From Saprospiraceae bacterium (lineage in GTDB: Bacteria; Bacteroidota; Bacteroidia; Chitinophagales; Saprospiraceae), in contig JALWRC010000108.1 of the NCBI GenBank assembly GCA_027080725.1, positions 1-33,506 on the forward strand: a DNA stretch of 33,506 bases, written 5' to 3'. Positions 1 to 5,937 of this stretch are shown piece after piece (within the stretch, counting starts at the first letter, position 1; each line of letters begins with the position of its first letter). The notes below the pieces were generated by a model. It ran no database searches. It was not told the origin of the DNA and saw only the letters and a list, made by a program, of their open reading frames with translations. Position numbers and translations under genes: made by a program.

Positions 1-2
1 CA

Positions 3-32
3 AAAGGTAAGAAAAATATGCCTAAAGCTTAA
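3..32 (+). CDS. possible 3' end of a gene cut by the window edge
   Basis: An open frame enters from the left edge and ends at TAA (30-32), reading a lysine-rich tail KGKKNMPKA. A strong terminator begins 30 bp downstream, as expected after a plus-strand gene. Only nine codons are visible, so no product can be named and this could be chance. Confidence 0.2.
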   Translation, partial: KGKKNMPKA

Positions 33-61
33 AGGAGCGCTTAGGGTTTTAATTCATATCC

Positions 62-97
62 AAAAAAAGGCATCCGGTGGACCGGATGCCTTTTTTT
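62..97. terminator. bidirectional intrinsic terminator
   Basis: Sixteen base pairs (62-77 with 82-97) enclose a TGGA loop. The GC-rich core GGCATCCGG/CCGGATGCC is flanked by A-runs on the left and T-runs on the right, so it works in both directions. It would end whatever enters from the left and back up the SRP RNA gene from the right. Confidence 0.9.
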
Positions 98-116
98 ATT
101 CTTTAAACAAAAAAAA

Positions 117-206
117 CGAGGAACATATCGCACCGCTACAACTCCCTACCCTTGCTGCATTTCTGCCCTGGGGGAATTCAGGAGGAGCTGGTCGTATATC
201 CCTCGC
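117..206 (-). ncRNA. ffs: signal recognition particle RNA (small SRP RNA, 4.5S type)
   Basis: RNA scaffold of the signal recognition particle; it binds Ffh and directs membrane and secreted proteins to the translocon. On the minus strand the apical domain reads CAGGGCAGAAATGCAGCA: a GNRA-type GAAA tetraloop closed by a short stem, with the CAGG and AGCA strands that form the Ffh-binding internal loop. The rest folds into one long rod: GAGG (204-201) pairs with CCTC (121-118), ATAT with ATAT, and the AGCTCC segment with GGGAGTT. A U-run (116-111) follows, then the terminator at 62-97. The gene starts 17 bp after the RluA stop. A -7-like box (TATACTTG, 213-206) sits right at its 5' end, so the exact start is uncertain by several bases; processing from an rluA read-through transcript is also possible. 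Confidence 0.85.
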
Positions 207-222
207 AAGTATATCAAACGCC

Positions 223-948
223 CTATTCGCGTTTTTGTTCCAACTTAAAATCCCAAAACAAATCCCATCTTCCTCCCTTAGGGAAGGGCGCTCTGATTCT
301 CAATGGCGTACGTTTGACGGGATGCTCGAAAAAAATCTGACCACTGTGCAAATACAATCTTTCTCCTGATTGAAAACGGCTTCCGTAGCGCCTGTCTCCC
401 ACGACAGGACACCCAACATGAGCGAATTGGGCTCTTATTTGGTGGGAACGCCCGGTATGAAGCTGTACTTCGAAGAGAAAGAACCCATCGATGTTTGCAA
501 CCAATTGGTATTCCAATACCGCTTTCTTTGTTTTCTTAGCTTTTTTGAAGGGGACATCCTTAACAATAAGCCGGTTTTTGGCTTCATCCTTGCGGACAAA
601 ATGCTCCAGGCGCCCACTAAATGAATCCGGTGCATTCTCGGTGAGGATGTAATAAGTCTTCTTGACCTTGCGCTCACGAAAGAGCTCGTTCATCCTGGAT
701 AGTGCTTTGCTTGTTTTAGCAAACACCAAAACACCCGTTGAAGGCCGGTCAAGCCGGTGGGTTACCCCCAGAAAGACATTGCCCGGTTTTTCATCTCTCA
801 AACGGATAAACTCCTTTACGTAATCAGGTAGCGTCTCATCATTTGTCCGGTCACCCTGGACTAAAATTCCGGCCGGCTTGTTGACCACTAAGAAGTGATT
901 GTCTTCGTAGAGAATAATGCGTTCGATATCGCGAAAGGTCATAGGCAA
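223..948 (-). CDS. RluA-family RNA pseudouridine synthase
   Basis: Converts specific uridines in rRNA or tRNA to pseudouridine. The 241-aa protein is the catalytic domain alone. The family signature HRLDRPSTG is at residues 64-72, with catalytic Asp67; the second conserved stretch, LHTGRSHQIRAQ, lies at about 163-174 and is followed by GDRRYG. There is no N-terminal S4 domain, so it belongs with the short RluA/RluC/RluD relatives (Bacteroidota often carry several), and the exact target base cannot be read from sequence. The start at 948 gives MPMTFRDIER; a second ATG two codons later is equally possible. It is the only protein gene in its transcription unit, with the SRP RNA immediately downstream. 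Confidence 0.88.
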   Translation of the reverse strand: MPMTFRDIERIILYEDNHFLVVNKPAGILVQGDRTNDETLPDYVKEFIRLRDEKPGNVFLGVTHRLDRPSTGVLVFAKTSKALSRMNELFRERKVKKTYYILTENAPDSFSGRLEHFVRKDEAKNRLIVKDVPFKKAKKTKKAVLEYQLVANIDGFFLFEVQLHTGRSHQIRAQFAHVGCPVVGDRRYGSRFQSGERLYLHSGQIFFEHPVKRTPLRIRAPFPKGGRWDLFWDFKLEQKRE

Positions 949-1011
949 AATTTAATGCTTCCACTCAAAGACAGCATTCAAATTAAAAAAAATCTTAAAT
1001 ATAAGTTCCCA

Positions 1012-1019
1012 CAAATGTA
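1012..1019 (-). promoter_or_regulatory. Bacteroidota -7 box for the RluA-family gene
   Basis: The minus strand reads TACATTTG, a full match to TAnnTTTG, giving a start near 1006 and a leader of about 58 nt. No TTTG is seen at the -33 position. Confidence 0.4.
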
Positions 1020-1177
1020 TAACATTATCCTCGAACCATACCTATTCGATTGGCAAACCCTTCCTATTTATTCTTCCGGCCGGGAAACCATTGATTTACC
1101 TTTAATATGAAATGGCTCTATTGACATCATATGGGAGTTAATTTTCATATATTTCCCTTTTAAAAACAAATATTTAA

Positions 1178-1189
1178 CCATTTCATACC
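1178..1189 (-). repeat. dispersed 12-mer GGTATGAAATGG, exact copy
   Basis: Exact copy on the minus strand in the AT-rich gap before ald. A partial copy in the opposite orientation (TATGAAATGG, 1104-1113) lies 64 bp away, making a wide inverted pair. Other exact copies: 10111, 28412, 29704, 32966. Confidence 0.75.
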
Positions 1190-1305
1190 TAAACAAACAT
1201 CTGCTCGCCCTATTCGTACCGCTCTACAAAGTACGCATTAAATATGTTTATAATTTTGCCATTTTTTTCATATAAATTACAAATTATCAAAATCAATCAT
1301 CCATT

Positions 1306-1321
1306 TGGCACGCAATTTGCA
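1306..1321 (+). promoter_or_regulatory. sigma-54 (RpoN) promoter, consensus match
   Basis: TGGCACGCAATTTGCA matches the RpoN consensus TGGCACGN4TTGCW at every specified position, with GG at -24 and GC at -12 and the required 12-bp offset. Transcription would begin about 1331-1334. The AT-rich upstream stretch (1000-1300) could hold an activator site, but no clear one is seen. No sigma-54 activator gene is in the window. Confidence 0.65.
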
Positions 1322-1331
1322 ATTAGGGTAA

Positions 1332-1402
1332 ACGTGAGTTTTGAGTTTTGGTTATTAAATGGAGATATGCCTGTATAATCCCTTATGCAGGCATTCTTCT
1401 TT
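1332..1402 (+). ncRNA. candidate short RNA or attenuated leader from the sigma-54 promoter
   Basis: A transcript from the sigma-54 promoter would meet a strong hairpin/U-tract terminator after only about 65-70 nt. That predicts either a small RNA or an attenuated leader of ald, which begins 170 bp further on. The segment has no convincing reading frame (an ATG after GGAGAT gives three codons). Inferred entirely from the promoter-terminator pair. Confidence 0.35.
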
Positions 1403-1406
1403 TTTC
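1367..1406 (+). terminator. intrinsic terminator ahead of ald
   Basis: Twelve consecutive pairs (1367-1378 with 1383-1394, one G-T wobble) close a 4-nt TCCC loop. The 3' side runs into TCTTCTTTTTT. It stands on the upstream side of ald, so it must end a transcript that starts before the gene. Confidence 0.75.
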
Positions 1407-1567
1407 CCCTAAGGGTTACCGGGAATGGGTCGAGTCCCTGAAACACCTATAATACAAGTGCATACAAATTCATAGAATTTATCAATCAAAATTCTGTATT
1501 AATTTTATTGCCTCTAAGGTCCAGGTATGAAATATTCAGCATATTTTTACGCCCAAAACCAAATATC

Positions 1568-2683
1568 ATGATAATAGGAGTACCAAAAGAAATTAAGCCC
1601 AATGAAAACCGGGTAGCACTCACCCCTGCAGGCACCCTGGAGCTAGTCAAAAGAGGGCACAAAGTCTACATCCAATCCACCGCCGGCCTGGGAAGTGGAT
1701 TCAAGGATGAAGAGTATCGAGAAGCCGGAGCTGAAATCCTTCCGACGATTGAAGCCGTCTATGACATTGCAGAGATGATCGTAAAGGTAAAAGAACCTAT
1801 CGAACCGGAGTATAAGCTCATCAAAGAAGGGCAGCTGCTATTTACCTATTTTCACTTTGCCTCAGGAGAGGCCTTGACACATGCCATGATAGAGCAAAAG
1901 CCCATTTGCTTGGCATATGAGACGGTTCAGCTAAGTGACCGTTCGTTGCCGTTACTGATCCCCATGTCAGAAGTAGCCGGCAGAATGGCTATTCAAGAAG
2001 GGGCAAAATATCTTGAAAAGCCCCAAAAAGGAAGAGGGATTCTTCTTGGGGGTGTACCTGGAGTTCCCCCTGCCAAAGTACTTATCTTAGGAGGAGGGAT
2101 TGTCGGCACCCAAGCTGCAAAGATGGCTGCAGGTCTGGGGGCAGACGTAACCATACTGGACATCAATCTACAGCGCCTACGCGAATTGGCGGACATTATG
2201 CCGGCCAATGTTTCGACTATTTTCTCCAATGAGTACAATATCCGGTCATTGATCAAGACCAGTGATTTAATCGTAGGAGCGGTATTGATCCCCGGAGCCA
2301 AAGCCCCTAATCTCATCACCAGGGGGATGCTTAAAGATATGAATCCGGGGACAGTCCTCGTAGATGTCGCCGTCGATCAGGGAGGATGTATCGAAACCTG
2401 TAAGCCGACGACCCATGCGGATCCAGTTTTTATTATTGATGACGTGTTGCACTATTGTGTAGCCAACATGCCGGGTGCTGTACCTTACACTTCTACCATT
2501 GCACTTACCAATGCAACCCTCCCCTACACCATTCGACTGGCGGAGAAAGGTTGGAAGCAAGCCTGTGCCGAAGATGAAGCACTAAAAAAAGGTCTGAACA
2601 TCATTGAGGGAACCGTTGTTTATAAAAGTGTAGCCGACACTTTTGGGCTGCCTTATACGCCGGTTGACGATTTTTTTGAGTAA
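1568..2683 (+). CDS. ald: alanine dehydrogenase
   Basis: NAD-dependent interconversion of L-alanine with pyruvate and ammonia, a cytosolic link between nitrogen and central carbon metabolism. Starting at 1568 gives 371 aa, the normal family length, and the standard N-terminus MIIGVPKEIKPNENRVALTP; the frame is open 20 codons further upstream, but that part is not family-like. Substrate-site residues Arg15, Lys75 and His96 are in place, the Rossmann motif GGGIVGTQAA lies around 175, and the conserved VDVAVDQGG is near 270. No strong Shine-Dalgarno is present. The sigma-54 promoter and terminator upstream (1306-1406) may control it. It stands alone; the next gene has its own promoter overlapping the ald stop. 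Confidence 0.95.
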   Translation: MIIGVPKEIKPNENRVALTPAGTLELVKRGHKVYIQSTAGLGSGFKDEEYREAGAEILPTIEAVYDIAEMIVKVKEPIEPEYKLIKEGQLLFTYFHFASGEALTHAMIEQKPICLAYETVQLSDRSLPLLIPMSEVAGRMAIQEGAKYLEKPQKGRGILLGGVPGVPPAKVLILGGGIVGTQAAKMAAGLGADVTILDINLQRLRELADIMPANVSTIFSNEYNIRSLIKTSDLIVGAVLIPGAKAPNLITRGMLKDMNPGTVLVDVAVDQGGCIETCKPTTHADPVFIIDDVLHYCVANMPGAVPYTSTIALTNATLPYTIRLAEKGWKQACAEDEALKKGLNIIEGTVVYKSVADTFGLPYTPVDDFFE

Positions 2684-2694
2684 AATTACTTTTG
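2663..2694 (+). promoter_or_regulatory. promoter of the small HTH gene
   Basis: TACTTTTG (2687-2694) fits the -7 box TAnnTTTG, with GTTG at 2663-2666 as a partial -33 element 20 bp upstream. The start would be near 2700, leaving about a 54-nt leader. The -7 box begins 4 bp after the ald stop codon. Confidence 0.5.
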
Positions 2695-2753
2695 TCTGTT
2701 CAAATTATCGTATTTTTAACCGTCTATCTACTAACGTTCAAAACTAACCGCAT

Positions 2754-3014
2754 ATGGAGATAATCATTTCCTTTAACGAACTTCGACAAATCAAACACAG
2801 CTTGCCTACAGGATCCGTCCACCGGATTGCCGAAGAGCTCAAAATAGAAGAGCAAACCGTTCGAAATTATTTTGGTGCCAAGAAGTACGAAGACGGAAAA
2901 ATTGTCGGAAAGCACATCAGCCCGGGCCCGAATGGTGGATTTGTCAAGCTCGAAGATGATACCATTCTCAATTTAGCCAAGCAAATATTAGAAGAGACCA
3001 CCGTGAAGCAATAA
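2754..3014 (+). CDS. small helix-turn-helix DNA-binding protein
   Basis: An 86-aa cytosolic protein of a type common in Bacteroidota and usually labelled only DNA-binding protein. Residues about 20-45 form a helix-turn-helix (GSVHRIAEELKIEEQTVRNY) in which a helix ending IAEELKI is followed by the recognition helix TVRNYFG. A glycine-rich stretch, HISPGPNGGFVKLEDD, is typical of the group and is followed by a short C-terminal helix. There is no ligand domain, so it may be a nucleoid-associated or simple regulatory protein; targets are unknown. It has its own promoter (2687). The weak hairpin with TTTTTCTTTTT just after the stop may be its terminator. Confidence 0.75.
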   Translation: MEIIISFNELRQIKHSLPTGSVHRIAEELKIEEQTVRNYFGAKKYEDGKIVGKHISPGPNGGFVKLEDDTILNLAKQILEETTVKQ

Positions 3015-3132
3015 CGCGCTCGCGGTTTTTCTTTTTGTATCGCTATTCTTCAGACGACTCCTACGGTTTGATTCAGGTATAAGGAAGGTAATTTATCTCT
3101 TCTTCCCCTTGCTAAGCGCAATGCTATTGAGT

Positions 3133-3200
3133 CGTGCCATCATGTTATGGCACAGCTGTAATCGAGTCGATCCTGAGGGGTGCACCTTCAGTCCGACATC
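3133..3200. other. two adjacent inverted repeats between the HTH gene and aroC
   Basis: The 249-bp gap between convergent genes holds two hairpins. The first is GTGCCAT/ATGGCAC (3134-3140 with 3147-3153, 6-nt loop). The second is about 3166-3200: CTGAGGG/CCTTCAG around GTGCA, with an outer GTCG/CGAC clamp. Neither is followed by a T-run, so they are not ordinary terminators. They could be 3' UTR structure of either gene. Confidence 0.4.
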
Positions 3201-3263
3201 ATTTTCGAGTGGCTTACTCCAAAACTGCGATTGCGGTCTGGCATAATTGTAGTCTAATGAAAA

Positions 3264-4346
3264 CTATAATTTTGATACCCGGGACAACAACCAGTAATCA
3301 CAAATCACGATTGCTGCCATAGCCTCAACGATAGGTACGGCGCGCGGTACTACACATGGGTCGTGTCGTCCTTGCGGAGTGTAGGATGTTTTTTGAAATG
3401 AGGTATCTATTGTTTCTTGTTCTTGAATAATCGTAGACACAGGTTTAAAAGCCGCTGAAAAAACAATATCCTGTCCATTGGATATGCCTCCTTGTACTCC
3501 ACCACTAAAATTGGATCGCGTGGTAACTTGTCCTCTATCGACATCGAAGAGGTCATTCATCTGTGAGCCTTTCATGCGGCAACTTTCGAATCCTGCACCA
3601 ATCTCAAATCCCTTACACGCAGGAATGCTCAAAACCGCACTTCCCAAGGCGGCATGCAGCTTATCAAAAACAGGCTCTCCCAATCCTGGTGGCACTCCTT
3701 GGACATGACATCGCACAATTCCTCCAAGGGTATCTCCAACCGCTTTTACTTCAAGAATGGCGTCCTCCATTGCTTTTGCTGTTGTAGAATCCGGACACCG
3801 TACAATATTGGACTCTATCGTTGATGCCAGTAGCGAGTTGTTATCCAACTCCTTCACCGAAATGTCTCCTATGGAATGCGTATAAGCAATAATGTTAATA
3901 CTTGCCTGTCGCAGTACCATTTTGGCTATGGCACCCGCAATGACCCTTGCCAGAGTTTCACGTGCTGAGGCACGTCCTCCACCCCTGTAATCGCGATGCC
4001 CATATTTAGCCCGGTAGGTATAGTCTGCATGAGAAGGACGAAAGATATCTTTGAGATTCGAATAATCTTGGGAGCGGTTATCCTTATTATAGACCATAAC
4101 CGCGATGGGTGTGCCTGTCGTAATCCCTTCGAAAACACCGGATAATATCACCGGCTCTTCGGGTTCCTTTCTTGCAGTGGTTACCTTGGATTGTCCAGGG
4201 CGACGTCTTTGGAGTTCAGATGCGATAAAGTCCGTATCAAAGGGCACCCCACTTGGGCATCCATCGACTATCACACCTACGGCAGCGCCATGAGACTCTC
4301 CAAATGTGGTCACTCGAAAGACCTTGCCAAATGTATTGCCTGCCAT
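3264..4346 (-). CDS. aroC: chorismate synthase
   Basis: Last step of the shikimate pathway: removes phosphate from 5-enolpyruvylshikimate-3-phosphate to give chorismate, using reduced FMN. The start at 4346 gives MAGNTFGKVFRVTTFGESHG, the usual N-terminus, and a 360-aa protein of normal length; a longer frame upstream would overlap the previous gene. FGESHG (14-19) and GGGRASARET are the family signatures for substrate and flavin binding, and SGVPFD and RRRPGQ are also present. It is the last gene of the minus-strand run, 14 bp after the TrmH-type gene. Confidence 0.96.
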   Translation of the reverse strand: MAGNTFGKVFRVTTFGESHGAAVGVIVDGCPSGVPFDTDFIASELQRRRPGQSKVTTARKEPEEPVILSGVFEGITTGTPIAVMVYNKDNRSQDYSNLKDIFRPSHADYTYRAKYGHRDYRGGGRASARETLARVIAGAIAKMVLRQASINIIAYTHSIGDISVKELDNNSLLASTIESNIVRCPDSTTAKAMEDAILEVKAVGDTLGGIVRCHVQGVPPGLGEPVFDKLHAALGSAVLSIPACKGFEIGAGFESCRMKGSQMNDLFDVDRGQVTTRSNFSGGVQGGISNGQDIVFSAAFKPVSTIIQEQETIDTSFQKTSYTPQGRHDPCVVPRAVPIVEAMAAIVICDYWLLSRVSKL

Positions 4347-4360
4347 AACACTAAGATTTG

Positions 4361-5008
4361 CTATTCTTCGATCCAATCTTCACGAATTGCCCAGTCTCCT
4401 TTGCTTCCCGTTTCGTGTCGTTGAATAAAATCATTCAGAAGTTCCTTGCTCATCGACTCTGTTTGAGTCGGATTGTTTATGTACATGTTTTTTGCATCAC
4501 GCTGTCTGAATACTTCATAAAGAATTATCCCGCAAGATACGGAGATATTCAGACTCTGTACCATGCCCATTTGCGGAATATACACATTGGCATCTGCGTA
4601 TTTCATCGCTGCTTCGGATAAGCCATCGGCCTCATTGCCCAATAAAAGCGCAAATCCTCCGGTAAAATCCGTTTGATAAATGCTGGTTGATTGGCGTACG
4701 AGATGGGTCGCGAGTATCCTTTGATACTTTTTCTTAACACGTGTCAGACATGTATCTAAATCCTGATAGAGGCGGACATCCACCCATTTGCGCGCGCCGG
4801 CGCTCGTCCTTTTGCCTACTTTTAATCCCCTCTTTTTGAGATGATCCTCCGTATAAATCACATAGATTTCGCTTATCCCCACGCTCTCACAAGAGCGCAA
4901 TACCGCAGCGATATTGTGTGCGTCATGAACATTTTCCAGCACCACCGTCATGTCCATTTGGCGCCTGGCGGCAGCATAGCGAATCCGCGCTTCTCTCTCC
5001 GGTGTCAT
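4361..5008 (-). CDS. trmH: SpoU/TrmH-family RNA 2'-O-methyltransferase
   Basis: SAM-dependent 2'-O-ribose methyltransferase of the SPOUT class, most like tRNA (Gm18) methyltransferase TrmH. All three SpoU motifs are visible: HNIAAVLRSC (about 31-40) with the catalytic Arg, GNEADGLS, and IPQMGMVQSLNISVS near the knot. At 215 aa, with a C-terminal tail after the knot and no N-terminal substrate-binding domain, it fits TrmH better than RlmB. Its ATG overlaps the stop of the DUF4296 gene by ATGA, so the two are probably translationally coupled. The precise substrate is inferred from the family. Confidence 0.85.
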   Translation of the reverse strand: MTPEREARIRYAAARRQMDMTVVLENVHDAHNIAAVLRSCESVGISEIYVIYTEDHLKKRGLKVGKRTSAGARKWVDVRLYQDLDTCLTRVKKKYQRILATHLVRQSTSIYQTDFTGGFALLLGNEADGLSEAAMKYADANVYIPQMGMVQSLNISVSCGIILYEVFRQRDAKNMYINNPTQTESMSKELLNDFIQRHETGSKGDWAIREDWIEE

Positions 5009-5370
5009 TTACCTCTTGGTTTTACTACTTGATCCCGCTTTCCCTTTGGCTTCAACTTCATTTCGGCCTCTGTCTCTGTCAGAATTTCAGAATATAGGGA
5101 ATCCAGCAAAGAAAAGTCATTCTTCAACAATTCGATATCGTGATCAATATCCCTTTGGGACACCTGATGAATTTTAGCAATTTGCTCCATATAAGCGCTA
5201 CTTATACTGTCCCTGTACTCCTTCGGGTGTCCATTGACATTGATATCTACGAGATACATATCCTTCACTACATCCCGGAGTTTTTGTCGGGACATATGGT
5301 ACACCTCGTGTTTTCTGCAAGAGACAAAAGCGACTAAAAACATGATGACAGATAGCGTTTCTTTCTTCAT
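5005..5370 (-). CDS. DUF4296-like small lipoprotein
   Basis: A protein of about 121 aa starting MKKETLSVIMFLVAFVSCRK: a short charged start, a hydrophobic stretch and a lipobox ending in Cys18, so it is likely lipid-anchored in the envelope. The mature part is mainly helical and charged (residues 25-121), with a VVKDMYLVDI segment and spacing like the Bacteroidota-specific DUF4296 family, whose role is not known. The frame is open upstream, but the lipobox and the ATGA overlap with the sixA stop at 5367-5370 fix the start. Its own stop overlaps the trmH start in the same way. The lysine-rich C-terminus is unusual for the mature end of a lipoprotein. Confidence 0.7.
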   Translation of the reverse strand: MKKETLSVIMFLVAFVSCRKHEVYHMSRQKLRDVVKDMYLVDINVNGHPKEYRDSISSAYMEQIAKIHQVSQRDIDHDIELLKNDFSLLDSLYSEILTETEAEMKLKPKGKRDQVVKPRGK

Positions 5371-5864
5371 TTTGGCAATATTTTGGGATAGTAGTAACCT
5401 CTCAATTGTACCCGCTGAAAGTCGAAAACAGACCAATCATCGATATCCGTCTCAACCCAAATAACGCCGCAGGTCGGAACATTGTCTGTCAATCCCGGCT
5501 GAACACTATTGGCGATATGGGTCATTGTAGGATTGTGCCCGATAAGAGCGACGTTATTAACTTCTTCCTCCAGCCCCCAAAGCTGTTGCAAATACATTTC
5601 CATTCCTTCCAGATAAAGGGATTGGACGGGTATGAAATACTCTTCCGGCACCTGAAAGGTTTGTTGAAAGTAGCGCCCCGTTTGCTGTGTGCGCCGTGCT
5701 ATACTCGGGTATATTCTATCCAGTCCCGAGACTTTCTCAAGCATGAAGTCAGCCATCTTAGGAGCATCTTTCTTTCCTCTGGAATTGAGAGGGCGCTCCC
5801 AGTCCTTTAGCCGAAGGTCTTCCCAACTCGACTTCGCATGTCTGATAAAAAGTATATTTCTCAT
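5367..5864 (-). CDS. sixA: SixA-type histidine phosphatase
   Basis: Small member of the histidine phosphatase superfamily (165 aa). The catalytic RHA motif is at the N-terminus (RHAKSSW, 8-14, phospho-acceptor His9), and a second conserved His is in ALIGHNPTM near residue 110. SixA in Escherichia coli acts on phosphohistidine of signalling or PTS proteins; here the substrate is unknown. The protein consists of the core domain only. Its stop overlaps the next gene by ATGA, and it follows the AAA+ gene by 73 bp. The mix of AAA+, phosphatase, lipoprotein, methyltransferase and aroC suggests a housekeeping operon, not one pathway. Confidence 0.85.
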   Translation of the reverse strand: MRNILFIRHAKSSWEDLRLKDWERPLNSRGKKDAPKMADFMLEKVSGLDRIYPSIARRTQQTGRYFQQTFQVPEEYFIPVQSLYLEGMEMYLQQLWGLEEEVNNVALIGHNPTMTHIANSVQPGLTDNVPTCGVIWVETDIDDWSVFDFQRVQLRGYYYPKILPK

Positions 5865-5937
5865 GCCTTATGTTATTTTGGATCGACCGAAAATTCCCAC
5901 CCCATAAGAGACTGAGGCCGGATCGAGATCCTCTTTC

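Noticed and set aside
895-1110. 71-codon plus-strand frame after rluA
   Set aside because: Starts antisense inside rluA and covers its promoter; composition is that of AT-rich gap sequence.
1251-1258. TAATTTTG, a further TAnnTTTG match on the plus strand
   Set aside because: No gene or RNA begins close downstream, and no -33 box; the AT-rich context makes chance matches likely.
1418-1455. GGGTCGAGTCCC, reminiscent of a tRNA T-arm
   Set aside because: Only a short stem; nothing else of a tRNA around it.
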